Shown piece after piece: positions 45,450 to 54,233 of a DNA stretch of 64,000 nucleotides (position 1 is the first letter of the stretch; the number at the start of each line of letters is the position of its first letter). The stretch comes from Lachnospiraceae bacterium (GTDB lineage: Bacteria; Bacillota; Clostridia; Lachnospirales; Lachnospiraceae): positions 1 to 64,000 of the forward strand of contig JAFXTJ010000058.1 of assembly GCA_017535945.1 (NCBI GenBank), in the 5' to 3' direction. Both the position numbers and the translations under genes were made by a program. The notes below the pieces were generated by a model. It saw only the letters and a list, made by a program, of their open reading frames with translations. It made no database searches and was not told the DNA's origin.

Positions 45450-46490
45450 ATGAAATGGATGCGATTCAGGGTGCGGAGCAACACCGCATCGGAGGATATC
45501 ATTGTGAGCGCCATGGCCGATATCGGTCTCATGGGCGCGCAGATCGAGGATAAGGTCCCGCTTTCCGGCAGGGAACTGGAGGAACTCTTCGTGGATGAGG
45601 CGCCGCTCCCCGTCATCGCGGATGATGACGGCCGGGAGGATCTGGCGTGCCTGAATTTCTATGTGGAGATCGCGGAAGAGAGCGCGGAAGGCGCCATCCG
45701 TCTGCAGACCGGTGACGGGGAAACCAGTTCCCCCGAGGAACTGGCCGGCCGGATGGAGGAGGTGCTGGAGGAACTGAGGGCCTATGCCGATATCGGGGAC
45801 GGCACGATCACGCTCTCCGTCACGGAGGATATCGACTGGCGCGACAACTGGAAGCAGTATTTCCATAAATTCTTCATCGATGACGTCCTGGTGCTGCCCT
45901 CCTGGGAGGAGATGAGCGCTGAAGAACGGGATAAAGCGCGCTATGTGCTCCGGATCGATCCCGGCGCCGCTTTCGGCACGGGACTGCATGAGACCACGAG
46001 GCTGGCGGTCCGCGCACTGGAGCGGGAACTGCGGGAACACCCCGGTGTCCGGCTGCTGGATGTGGGGACCGGGAGCGGCGTGCTCTCCATTCTGGCGCTG
46101 ATGTTCGGCGCGGCATATGCCGCCGGTGTGGATCTGGATCCCCTCGCGGTGTCCGCCGCGGAAGAGAACCGGGACCGCAACGGGTTTACGGAGAAGCAGA
46201 TGCAGGCCTTCCGCGGAGATCTCATCGGCGATGAGGCGTTCCGCGGGCAGATGAGAGAACTTGCCGGCGGACCCTATGATCTGGTCGTCGCCAACATCCT
46301 GCCGAATGTCCTGATCCCGCTCACCCCGGTGATCCCGTCCCTGCTCAGGCAGGACGGTGTCCTCATCTACTCCGGGATCCTCACGGGCAAGGCGGCGGAG
46401 GTGACGGAAGCGCTCGCCGCGGCAGGATTCGTTGTACGGCAGCGGGAGGATCTCGGGGAGTGGTGCTCCCTCACGGCGGTGCGCGCATGA
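45450..46490 (+). CDS. prmA: Ribosomal protein L11 methyltransferase
   Basis: The 346-residue protein has an N-terminal L11-recognition domain (about 1-90), then an AdoMet-dependent methyltransferase domain with PGAAFGTGLHETTRL, LLDVGTGSGVLSI and the NILPNVL catalytic-region motif. It trimethylates L11. It is somewhat longer than the usual 290-315 residues because of extra acidic sequence in the first half. Its stop overlaps the rsmE start; prmA-rsmE is a common pair. Confidence 0.95.
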   Translation: MKWMRFRVRSNTASEDIIVSAMADIGLMGAQIEDKVPLSGRELEELFVDEAPLPVIADDDGREDLACLNFYVEIAEESAEGAIRLQTGDGETSSPEELAGRMEEVLEELRAYADIGDGTITLSVTEDIDWRDNWKQYFHKFFIDDVLVLPSWEEMSAEERDKARYVLRIDPGAAFGTGLHETTRLAVRALERELREHPGVRLLDVGTGSGVLSILALMFGAAYAAGVDLDPLAVSAAEENRDRNGFTEKQMQAFRGDLIGDEAFRGQMRELAGGPYDLVVANILPNVLIPLTPVIPSLLRQDGVLIYSGILTGKAAEVTEALAAAGFVVRQREDLGEWCSLTAVRA

Positions 46491-47242
46491 CCCGGATCTT
46501 TTGCGATGCGGCCGAACGGCAGCCGGACGGGACACTGATCCTGACGGGAGAGCATTTTCATCATGTGATGAAGGTCCTGAAACTGCATCCCGGGGAGGAG
46601 ATCGGCGTCCATTTTACGGGGGAGACCGCGGAGTACCGCTACGGGATCGAAGAGATCGGGACGGATACGGCCCTCTGCCGCCTCCGCTTCGTCAAAGAGG
46701 ACGATGTCGAGCTGCCCTGCAAGGTCACGCTGCTGCAGGGACTGCCTAAGGGCGACAAGATGGATACCGTGGTACAGAAGAGCGTGGAACTGGGCGTATG
46801 GGAGATCATACCGGTTTCGTGTGCGCGCAGCATCGTCCGGCTGGACTGGAAACGCGGGGAGAAGAAGCGGGAGCGTTGGCAGAAGATCGCGGAGTCCGCG
46901 GCGGAGCAGTCACACCGCGCGAAAATCCCGGGGATCGTGCCGCCCATGGAGTTTTCGCAGGCCGTGGCAGCCGTGGAGGACAGGAGTGTAAAACTGATCG
47001 CCTATGAGCTGGCGGGGCAGCAGGGAGCCACGATGGAGCAGACCAGAGAGATCTTCCGCCGGATCGATCCGCGGAGCAGGATCGCGCTCCTCATCGGCCC
47101 GGAGGGCGGATTTACGGAGGAAGAGGTCCGGGAGGCGGTATCACGCGGATTTACGCCGGTGACACTCGGGAGGAGGATCCTGCGCACCGAGACGGCGGCC
47201 ATGACGGTCCTGTCCTGGCTGGTGCTTCTGCTGGACCGGTAG
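46487..47242 (+). CDS. rsmE: 16S rRNA (uracil1498-N3)-methyltransferase
   Basis: The 251-residue protein has an N-terminal PUA-like domain (LTGEHFHHVMKVLK) and a SPOUT domain with the knot motifs LLIGPEGGFTEEEV and LGRRILRTETA. It methylates U1498 of 16S rRNA. ATG 46487 overlaps the prmA stop and matches the family start MTRIF; an upstream in-frame start at 46460 lies inside prmA. Confidence 0.95.
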   Translation: MTRIFCDAAERQPDGTLILTGEHFHHVMKVLKLHPGEEIGVHFTGETAEYRYGIEEIGTDTALCRLRFVKEDDVELPCKVTLLQGLPKGDKMDTVVQKSVELGVWEIIPVSCARSIVRLDWKRGEKKRERWQKIAESAAEQSHRAKIPGIVPPMEFSQAVAAVEDRSVKLIAYELAGQQGATMEQTREIFRRIDPRSRIALLIGPEGGFTEEEVREAVSRGFTPVTLGRRILRTETAAMTVLSWLVLLLDR

Positions 47243-47246
47243 GAAG

Positions 47247-48455
47247 ATGGAAACCGAGATCTATCTGGACAATGCGGCGACGACCCGCTGCGATGAAGAG
47301 ATCCTAACGGCGATGCACCGGGTCCTCACCGAGGATTACGGCAATCCCTCCAGTATGCACCGCAAGGGATATGAAGCGGAGCAGCTCCTGAAAAAGGCGG
47401 GAGAGGATGTGGCGGCGGCGCTGTCCGTCAGACCGCAGGAGATCTGTTTCACCTCCTGCGGCACGGAGGGCGACAATCTGGCACTTTTCGGCGCCGCGCG
47501 CGCAAATGCCAGAAAAGGGAAGCATATCGTGATCTCCGCCATCGAGCACGCGGCGGTCGCGGAGGCGGCCCGGGCTCTCGCGGAGGAGGGCTTCGAGATA
47601 TCGACCATTCCGGTCAATGAATACGGGATCGTTGATCCGGAAGAAGCCGCCGCGCTCGTGCGGCCGGACACGGTGCTGGTATCGGTAATGACGGTGAACA
47701 ACGAGATCGGCACGGCAGAAGATCTCCCGGCGATCGCCCGTGCCGTTAAGGAAAAGGCTCCCGGCGTCCTCGTGCACACGGACGCGGTACAGGCCTTCGG
47801 CAAGATGCCGCTGTTTCCCGCGCGGGACGGGATCGATCTGCTCGCGGTCAGCGGCCACAAGCTCCATGCCCCTAAAGGGACCGGATTTCTCTATGTGAGA
47901 AAGGGCGTGAAACTCACGCCGATCCTTTACGGCGGCGGGCAGCAGGACGGGCTGCGCCCGGGAACGGACAATGTCCCCGGTGCCGTGGCGGTCTCCCTGG
48001 CAGCGGTGAAGTCCGTCCGCGATCTGGCGGAGCGCTCCGGCCGCATGGCGGCAATGCGGGACGGCTTTGTGAGGAAACTGTATGAAACCCTGCCGGAGAT
48101 CCGTGTGAACGGCCCCGCCGGGGCTGCCGTGATGCCGGAGGGAACGGAGAGAGACCGGCTGCTCGCTGCGGCCGCGCCGCATATCGTGAGCCTTTCCGTG
48201 CCCGGTGTGCGTGCGGAGGTGCTCCTGCATGCACTGGAGGACAAGGGGATCTATGTGTCCGCCGGGAGCGCCTGCTCCTCACACGCGGCGAAGAAACAGC
48301 CCGGCACCGCGACCCTGCGTGCGATCGGTCTGCCGGCCGGATGTCTGGCCTCCACGGTACGCTTCAGCTTCTCCGGGGAGACCACGCGGGAGGAACTGGA
48401 TAAAACCGTACAGGCTCTTGCGGAGCTTGTACCAACACTCAGGAGATTTTCATGA
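47247..48455 (+). CDS. Cysteine desulfurase (NifS/IscS family)
   Basis: The 402-residue PLP enzyme begins with YLDNAATTRCDEEIL and has the PLP-lysine motif SGHKLHAPKGTGFLYV and the active Cys in GSACSSHAAKKQPG. It removes sulfur from cysteine as a protein-bound persulfide. Being directly followed by thiI (ATGA overlap), it most likely supplies sulfur for 4-thiouridine, as NifZ does for ThiI in Bacillus. A wider Fe-S role cannot be excluded. Confidence 0.95.
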   Translation: METEIYLDNAATTRCDEEILTAMHRVLTEDYGNPSSMHRKGYEAEQLLKKAGEDVAAALSVRPQEICFTSCGTEGDNLALFGAARANARKGKHIVISAIEHAAVAEAARALAEEGFEISTIPVNEYGIVDPEEAAALVRPDTVLVSVMTVNNEIGTAEDLPAIARAVKEKAPGVLVHTDAVQAFGKMPLFPARDGIDLLAVSGHKLHAPKGTGFLYVRKGVKLTPILYGGGQQDGLRPGTDNVPGAVAVSLAAVKSVRDLAERSGRMAAMRDGFVRKLYETLPEIRVNGPAGAAVMPEGTERDRLLAAAAPHIVSLSVPGVRAEVLLHALEDKGIYVSAGSACSSHAAKKQPGTATLRAIGLPAGCLASTVRFSFSGETTREELDKTVQALAELVPTLRRFS

Positions 48456-49720
48456 CCGGAACGGAAAGACCCGTATTTCATACGGACCGCTGCAATGCCT
48501 ATATCATCAAATATGCCGAGATCGGCGTGAAGGGGAAGAACCGCCATATCTTTGAGGAGGCCCTGGCAGCCGGCGTCCGCAGGGCACTGGCCTCCTCGGA
48601 GGGCGAATTCACCGTGAGCAGCATCGCGGGGCGGCTCTATATCTACACGGTGCGGGAGGCGGACAGCGCGGATACCATCACCCGTCTGCAGCATGTCTTC
48701 GGGGTACTGGGGATCTGCCCGGCCGTCACGATCGCCAGGATCGAAAAGAAGCTGCCGGATATCGATGCGCTCGCGGAACACGCGATCCGCTTCTTTGCGG
48801 ACGGTTACGGTCTGGAGCAGGGAGAGACGGAGCGGGAGAGACCGCTCACCTTTAAGGTGGTCTGCCGCAGAGTGGACAAGACCTACCCGCTCGATTCCAT
48901 GGAGGTCGCCGCGGAGCTTGGGGAGCGCCTGCTGGACGCCTACCCCGGACAGCTCGCCGTGGATGTCCATGAACCGGAGATCCTTTTCAGGGTGGAACTC
49001 AGGGAGCAGGTCAACCTCTTCATCGAGCAGGAGGAGATCCCCGGCCCCGGCGGATTGCCGGCGGGAACGGCGGGGCGCGCCATGCTCCTGCTCTCCGGCG
49101 GGATCGATTCGCCGGTCGCCGGCTATCAGATCGCCAAAAGAGGAGCAGCGCTGGAAGCGGTGTATTTCCATGCGCCGCCCTATACGAGCGACCGCGCAAA
49201 GCAGAAGGTGATCGACCTGGCGGCTCTCGTGGCCCGCTTTGCCGGACCGATCCGGCTCCATATCGTGAATTTCACGCAGATCCAGCTCCTGATCTATGAG
49301 AAATGCCCGAAGGACGAACTCACGATCATCATGCGGCGGTATATGATGCATATCGCGGAGCAGCTGGCGCAGAAGAACCACTGCATCGGGCTCGTCACCG
49401 GAGAGAGTATCGGGCAGGTGGCTTCCCAGACCATGCAGAGCCTGTACGCCACGGATGATGCGGTACGCACGATGCCGGTCTACCGGCCGCTCATCGCGCA
49501 TGACAAGCAGGAGATCATCACGATCTCGCAGCAGATCGGGACCTATGAGACCTCGATCCTGCCCTATGAGGACTGCTGCACGATCTTCGTCGCCAAGCAT
49601 CCCGTGACCCATCCCAGACTCGAGGTCATAAAGAGACATGAGCAGGTGATCGAAGAGGAACTGAAGGCGCTCGTCGCACAGGCTTTGGAGGAGGAGACCG
49701 TCGAAGAGGTCACCGGGTAG
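48452..49720 (+). CDS. thiI: tRNA 4-thiouridine synthase ThiI
   Basis: The 422-residue protein has a ferredoxin-like N-terminal domain and a THUMP domain (about 60-175) followed by a PP-loop ATP pyrophosphatase domain with LLLSGGIDSPVAGYQIAKRG. It lacks the C-terminal rhodanese domain of the E. coli enzyme, as most Firmicute forms do. With a cysteine desulfurase it makes s4U8 in tRNA. It is the last gene of the pth-thiI run. Confidence 0.96.
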   Translation: MTGTERPVFHTDRCNAYIIKYAEIGVKGKNRHIFEEALAAGVRRALASSEGEFTVSSIAGRLYIYTVREADSADTITRLQHVFGVLGICPAVTIARIEKKLPDIDALAEHAIRFFADGYGLEQGETERERPLTFKVVCRRVDKTYPLDSMEVAAELGERLLDAYPGQLAVDVHEPEILFRVELREQVNLFIEQEEIPGPGGLPAGTAGRAMLLLSGGIDSPVAGYQIAKRGAALEAVYFHAPPYTSDRAKQKVIDLAALVARFAGPIRLHIVNFTQIQLLIYEKCPKDELTIIMRRYMMHIAEQLAQKNHCIGLVTGESIGQVASQTMQSLYATDDAVRTMPVYRPLIAHDKQEIITISQQIGTYETSILPYEDCCTIFVAKHPVTHPRLEVIKRHEQVIEEELKALVAQALEEETVEEVTG

Positions 49721-49728
49721 AGACAGAC

Positions 49729-49753
49729 AAAAACCCCGGCATCGCTGCCGGGG
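49729..49753 (-). terminator. Terminator of the HPr-like gene
   Basis: On the minus strand CCCCGGCA-GCGA-TGCCGGGG (49753-49734) is followed by TTTTT (to 49729). On the plus strand the hairpin lies just after thiI but has no T tract there. Confidence 0.85.
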
Positions 49754-49811
49754 TCATGTTCATCAGATAGAGTAATGATCTCACCGGGTCCCGATGAGAT
49801 CGGCGGGGTGC

Positions 49812-50042
49812 TCAGACGATGTAGGGCTGTAAAACCTTCATCACCTCATCCGCACCGTCATCCGCATGGATGTTCAGGTCGATCGGCTTGGACAGATCCA
49901 GCGAGAAAATGCCCATGATGGACTTTGCATCGATGACATAGCGGCCCGACACCAGATCGAAATCATTGTCGAACTTCGTGATGTCATTGACAAAGCTCTT
50001 TACCTTGTCGATCGAGTTCAGAGAAATCTTTACCGTTTTCAT
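49812..50042 (-). CDS. HPr-like protein without the phosphorylatable His
   Basis: The 76-residue protein has the HPr fold. The regulatory-serine segment is well kept (VIDAKSIMGIFSLDL, Ser41 matching HPr Ser46), and the C-terminal helix pattern DEVMKVLQ fits. The region where HPr has its active His reads LNSIDKVKSF, with no His. It therefore cannot act as a normal PTS phosphocarrier; a Crh-like regulatory role through the Ser site is possible but inferred. AAAGGAGG precedes ATG 50042. It has its own promoter and terminator. Confidence 0.88.
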   Translation of the reverse strand: MKTVKISLNSIDKVKSFVNDITKFDNDFDLVSGRYVIDAKSIMGIFSLDLSKPIDLNIHADDGADEVMKVLQPYIV

Positions 50043-50068
50043 AGGTGTTCTCCTCCTTTCATTTCCCT

Positions 50069-50097
50069 ATGATAATCGGTGGATACGGAAAAGTCAA
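50069..50097 (-). promoter_or_regulatory. Promoter of the HPr-like gene
   Basis: On the minus strand TTGACT (50097-50092), 17-base spacer, TATCAT (50074-50069). The -35 box touches the mtaB start codon on the other strand. Confidence 0.85.
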
Positions 50098-51455
50098 TGA
50101 AAAAAAACGGAAAACGCGTTGCGGTCCACAATCTGGGCTGTAAGGTAAACAGCTATGAAGCGGAACTCATGCTCCGGGATCTGGAGGCACGGGGGTATGA
50201 GATCGTGCCTTTTGAGGAGACGGCCGACGTCTATATCGTCAACACCTGTACCGTGACGCAGATCGCCGATAAGAAGAGCAGGCAGATGCTGCACCGGGCG
50301 AGACGCAGGAATCCCGATGCCCTGGTCGTGGCGGCCGGCTGCTATGTGGAAACGGGGGAGCATGCGATCGAAGAGGACGGCAGTGTGGACCTGGCAATTA
50401 CCAACCGGGAAAAACCCTTCATCGCGGGGATCGTGGAGACCTATCTTGAGACCGGGGAGATCCGTAAGCCCGTTATGACGGACGAACAGGAGAACGACAG
50501 GACCTGCTTCTCCGGACAGATCCTCACCTCCTGCTCGACGGAACGCGCATTTATCCGGATCCAGGACGGCTGCGACCAGTTCTGCTCCTACTGCGTGATC
50601 CCTTATGCCAGGGGAAGGGCGAGGAGCCGGGACAGGGACGAGATCCTGCGGGAGGTGCATGCCCTGACGGAGAGCGGGGTGCGGGAGATCGTGATCTCCG
50701 GGATCCACTTAAGCTCTTACGGACAGCTGGCGCCGCAGCGCTTCAACAGCCGTGCGCTGACGGATCTGCTCGGGAGGATCGCGGAGATCGACGGGGTGAA
50801 AAGGATCCGGCTGGGCTCCCTGGAGCCCCGGCTCATCGACGCGGAGACGGCACGGGAGCTCGGGCGGCTGTGCGATCCGGCGGAGGGAGGAAAACTCTGC
50901 CCGCATTTCCATCTCTCGCTCCAGAGCGGCTGCGATGAGACCCTGCGGCGGATGAACCGCCACTATACGGCGGCGGAATATGCCGCGGGCGCGGCGCTCC
51001 TCAGGGAGGCCATTGACCGGCCGGCGCTCACCACCGATGTCATCACCGGCTTTCCCGGCGAGACGGAGGAGGAATTTGAACAGACCAGACGCTTTCTCGG
51101 GGAGCTGGCGCTTTACGAGATCCATGTCTTCCCCTATTCCGTCCGGAAGGGCACGGTGGCGGCGACGCTGCCGGGACAGAATCCCCGTTCCGTCAAGGAG
51201 GCGCGCAGCGCCGTCCTCCTGGCGCTCACGGCCGCACAGGCCAGGGCTTACCGGGAGAGCTTCCTCGGACAGGAGGCGGAGGTCCTGTGGGAGGAAGAGG
51301 AAGAGATCACCGGCAGACGGGTGCTGACGGGCCATACACGGCGGTATATCAAGGCGGCGGTGCCGGCCGGATCCCGGCGCCCCGGAGACATCACGGCAGT
51401 GAAACTGTCGGGGTTTCTGACCGATGAGGTGATGACGGCCACAGCGGAACAGTAA
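50097..51455 (+). CDS. mtaB: tRNA t6A37 methylthiotransferase MtaB
   Basis: The 452-residue protein has the MiaB-like plan: UPF0004 domain (HNLGCKVNSYEAELM, NTCTVTQIADKKSR), radical SAM core (QDGCDQFCSYCVIPYARG, three Cys for the cluster) and a C-terminal TRAM domain (about 385-445). It converts t6A37 to ms2t6A37. ATG 50097 was preferred over GTG 50079, which would begin within the divergent promoter. The upstream region is only about 50 bases and shared with the HPr-like gene; GATAAT at 50071-50076 may be its -10. Confidence 0.94.
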   Translation: MKKNGKRVAVHNLGCKVNSYEAELMLRDLEARGYEIVPFEETADVYIVNTCTVTQIADKKSRQMLHRARRRNPDALVVAAGCYVETGEHAIEEDGSVDLAITNREKPFIAGIVETYLETGEIRKPVMTDEQENDRTCFSGQILTSCSTERAFIRIQDGCDQFCSYCVIPYARGRARSRDRDEILREVHALTESGVREIVISGIHLSSYGQLAPQRFNSRALTDLLGRIAEIDGVKRIRLGSLEPRLIDAETARELGRLCDPAEGGKLCPHFHLSLQSGCDETLRRMNRHYTAAEYAAGAALLREAIDRPALTTDVITGFPGETEEEFEQTRRFLGELALYEIHVFPYSVRKGTVAATLPGQNPRSVKEARSAVLLALTAAQARAYRESFLGQEAEVLWEEEEEITGRRVLTGHTRRYIKAAVPAGSRRPGDITAVKLSGFLTDEVMTATAEQ

Positions 51456-51464
51456 CACCTGCTA

Positions 51465-51493
51465 TTGCAAAACAGCGAAGTATCCGATACAAT
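51465..51493 (+). promoter_or_regulatory. Promoter of ireB-ruvX-DUF1292-rnj operon
   Basis: TTGCAA (51465-51470), 17-base spacer, TACAAT (51488-51493), 36 bases before the ireB start. Confidence 0.85.
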
Positions 51494-51528
51494 AATATGA
51501 ACTGTTTGTTTTCCGTAAAGGAGGTATC

Positions 51529-51801
51529 ATGCAGGACCAGGATTTGGGACAGACACAATACTTCAAGGTACAGCCGGATCCCGAGACGGGCGCGAAGAAG
51601 GTGCTCTCGGTCGTATACGAGGCGCTTTCCGAGAAAGGCTACGATCCGGTGAACCAGATCGTCGGCTATATCATGTCCGGTGATCCGACCTACATCACCA
51701 GCTACAAGGGCGCCAGGAGCCTGATCATGAAGGTGGAGCGTGACGAGCTGGTGGAGGAGATGCTGGGAGAGTACATCCGCACCAACGGCTGGTCCGACTG
51801 A
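51529..51801 (+). CDS. ireB: IreB family regulatory phosphoprotein (UPF0297)
   Basis: The 90-residue protein matches IreB: YEALSEKGYDPVNQIVGYIM followed by SGDPTYITSYKGAR and a C-terminal helix. In Enterococcus IreB is phosphorylated on Thr near the N-terminus by the PASTA kinase IreK and affects cephalosporin tolerance; Thr is present here at position 9. AAAGGAGG precedes ATG 51529. It heads the conserved block ireB-ruvX-DUF1292 (Bacillus yrzL-yrrK-yrzB). Confidence 0.95.
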   Translation: MQDQDLGQTQYFKVQPDPETGAKKVLSVVYEALSEKGYDPVNQIVGYIMSGDPTYITSYKGARSLIMKVERDELVEEMLGEYIRTNGWSD

Positions 51802-51818
51802 ACACCCGGGAATACCGG

Positions 51819-52253
51819 ATGCGGGTGATCGGGCTGGATTACGGTGCCCGAACGGTCGGTGTGGCCGTCTCCGACGGGACGGGGCTGATCGCCACGGCCC
51901 GTGAGACGATCTTCAGGGAGCACGAGAATCAGCTCAGGGAGACGCTGCGCCGCATCGAGGCGCTGGCCGGGGAGGAGCATGCGGAATGCATCGTTCTCGG
52001 ACTGCCGCTCCATATGGACGGCAGCATGAGCGAGCGCGCGGAAAAGACCGCTGCGTTCGGGAAGAAGCTGGAGACGCGCATCGGACTGCCGGTGATCCTG
52101 CAGGATGAGCGTCTGACCAGCAGAGAGGCACAGGAGAGACTGCGCGGCATGGGGGTCCCCTCCTCCGAATGGAAGGAGCGGGAGGACGCCATTGCCGCCG
52201 AGATCATTTTACAGGACTATCTGGATGAACAAAAAAGAAAAACTGACGTTTGA
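51819..52253 (+). CDS. ruvX: Holliday-junction-resolvase-like / pre-16S rRNA nuclease
   Basis: The 144-residue protein has the RNase H-like fold of YqgF: LDYGARTVGVAVSD at the N-terminus, VLGLPLHMDGSMSERAEK in the middle and DERLTSREAQERL with the acidic site; the final DAIAAEIILQDYL helix also fits. Family members process pre-16S rRNA 5' ends; a resolvase role is older and less certain. Its end overlaps the DUF1292 gene by 29 bases. Confidence 0.95.
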   Translation: MRVIGLDYGARTVGVAVSDGTGLIATARETIFREHENQLRETLRRIEALAGEEHAECIVLGLPLHMDGSMSERAEKTAAFGKKLETRIGLPVILQDERLTSREAQERLRGMGVPSSEWKEREDAIAAEIILQDYLDEQKRKTDV

Positions 52254-52527
52254 ACCCGCGGACGGCTCGGGAGCCGCCGAATTTTACATCCTCGCACAGA
52301 CCGTGTCCGACGGCCGGACCTATCTGCTCGTCACGGACGAGGATCCGGAGAGCGATGAGGACGGCGATGCCTACATCCTCAGGGATGATACACCGGAGGA
52401 CGCGGCGGAGGCGCTCTATACCATGGTGGATGAGGATGAGGAATTTGAGCGCGTCGGCGGGATCTTTCAGACGCTTCTGGACGAAGAGGATATCGATCTG
52501 TACCCTACGGAGGACGAGGACCTGTGA
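52225..52527 (+). CDS. DUF1292 domain protein (YrzB type)
   Basis: The 100-residue, strongly acidic protein matches DUF1292: EFYILAQTVSDGRTYLLVTD, then an acidic stretch and AEALYTMVDEDEEFERVGGI. The function of the family is unknown. ATG 52225 was chosen since it gives the family length; it lies within the ruvX 3' end. The stop overlaps the rnj start (GTGA). Confidence 0.9.
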   Translation: MNKKEKLTFEPADGSGAAEFYILAQTVSDGRTYLLVTDEDPESDEDGDAYILRDDTPEDAAEALYTMVDEDEEFERVGGIFQTLLDEEDIDLYPTEDEDL

Positions 52528-54218
52528 GCAGAAAAAAGAGTCATCGCAGCGAGGCATTTGACAGCAGCCCCAAGGTTCAGATCATACCGCTCGGCGGTCT
52601 GGAACAGATCGGCATGAACATCACCGCTTTCCGCTACGCGGACAGTATCGTCGTGGTGGATCTCGGCATGGCCTTCCCCACGGAGGACATGCTCGGCGTG
52701 GATCTCGTGATCCCGGATATCAGCTATCTGCTGGAGAACCGGGAGCTCATCAAAGGGATCTTCATCACCCACGGCCATGAGGATCATATCGGAGCGATCC
52801 CCTATATCCTGAATCAGCTGGATGTGCCGCTGTATGCGACCCGCCTCACCATGGGCATCATCGAGCACAAACTGGAGGAGCATCAGCTGCTTGAGAGCAC
52901 CGACCGGCATGTCGTGCAGTTCGGCGATGTCATCAGGGCGGGGGATTTCACCGTGGAATTCATCCGCACGAATCATTCCATCATCGATGCGGCGGCACTG
53001 GCCATCAAATCGCCCGCCGGCTGTATCGTCCACACCGGAGATTTCAAGGTGGATTACACGCCGGTCTACGGCGACCCCATCGATCTGCAGCGTTTCGCGC
53101 AGATCGGCAAGGAGGGCGTGCTGGCGCTTTTGTGCGACTCCACCAACGCGGAACGTCCGGGCTTTACGGCTTCCGAAAAAACGGTGGGGAGCACCTTTGA
53201 TTTCATCTTCCAGGAGCATCAGGACTCCAGGATCATCGTGGCGACCTTTGCCTCCAATGTGGACCGCGTGCAGCAGATCATCAATTCCGCCGCCAAATTC
53301 GGGCGTAAGGTGGTGATCGAGGGGCGCAGCATGGTGACCATCATCACGATCGCCCAGCAGCTCGAATGCATCCGGATCCCCGAGAATACGCTCATCGATA
53401 TCGAGCAGATCAAGAACTATCCGGAGAAGAAGACGGTCATCATCACGACCGGTTCCCAGGGCGAGAATATGGCCGCCCTCTCCCGGATGGCGACGGGGCA
53501 GCACAGGAAGATCACAATAGGGGACGGCGATACCGTCATCCTCTCCTCGCATCCGATCCCGGGCAACGAAAAGGCGGTGACGCATGTCATCAACGACCTG
53601 CTCATCAAGGGCGCCGATGTGATCTCGCAGGATGTGCATGTATCCGGCCACGCCAGGCAGGAGGATATCAAACTCATCTACACACTGGTCCAGCCGAAAT
53701 ACGCGGTGCCGGTGCACGGCGAGTACAAGCATCTGATCGCGCAGGGCAAGCTGGCGCGCGAACTGGGCATTCCGGAGAAGAATGTGTTCATCCTGCGCTC
53801 GGGCGATGTTCTGGAGATGAACGCGGGCGGCGCGGAGGTCAGCAAGGAGAAGGTGCCCGTCGGCGCGATCCTCGTGGACGGCAAGGGCGTCGGTGATGTG
53901 GGCAATGCGGTGTTGCGCGACAGACAGCATCTGTCGGAGGACGGGATCGTCATCGTGGCGGCCGCCGTGAACAAGGATACAGGGGAACTGATCGGCGAGC
54001 CCAGCCTCCAGTCCCGCGGCTTTGTCTACATGCGCGAGGCGGATGAACTGATCGAGGACTGCATGGACCTCGTGACGGAGGAACTGACCCATGCGATGAG
54101 CAAGGGGACGCGGGACAACGGCAGGCTCCGCGGGATCATCAGGGATGAACTGGGCAATTTCCTGTGGCGCCGTACCGAGCGCAGACCCATCATCATCCCC
54201 ATCATCATGGATGTGTAG
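52524..54218 (+). CDS. rnj: Ribonuclease J
   Basis: The 564-residue protein is a metallo-beta-lactamase/beta-CASP RNase. Visible are the metal motif FITHGHEDHIGAIPY, HTGDFKVD, the beta-CASP region (about 200-340) with SQGE, and VHVSGHARQEDIKL. A C-terminal domain follows (about 450-564). It performs 5'-3' exonuclease and endonuclease steps in mRNA decay and rRNA maturation. It starts at GTG 52524, overlapping the DUF1292 stop. Confidence 0.96.
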   Translation: MSRKKSHRSEAFDSSPKVQIIPLGGLEQIGMNITAFRYADSIVVVDLGMAFPTEDMLGVDLVIPDISYLLENRELIKGIFITHGHEDHIGAIPYILNQLDVPLYATRLTMGIIEHKLEEHQLLESTDRHVVQFGDVIRAGDFTVEFIRTNHSIIDAAALAIKSPAGCIVHTGDFKVDYTPVYGDPIDLQRFAQIGKEGVLALLCDSTNAERPGFTASEKTVGSTFDFIFQEHQDSRIIVATFASNVDRVQQIINSAAKFGRKVVIEGRSMVTIITIAQQLECIRIPENTLIDIEQIKNYPEKKTVIITTGSQGENMAALSRMATGQHRKITIGDGDTVILSSHPIPGNEKAVTHVINDLLIKGADVISQDVHVSGHARQEDIKLIYTLVQPKYAVPVHGEYKHLIAQGKLARELGIPEKNVFILRSGDVLEMNAGGAEVSKEKVPVGAILVDGKGVGDVGNAVLRDRQHLSEDGIVIVAAAVNKDTGELIGEPSLQSRGFVYMREADELIEDCMDLVTEELTHAMSKGTRDNGRLRGIIRDELGNFLWRRTERRPIIIPIIMDV

Positions 54219-54233
54219 ACAGGATCCGGCCAT

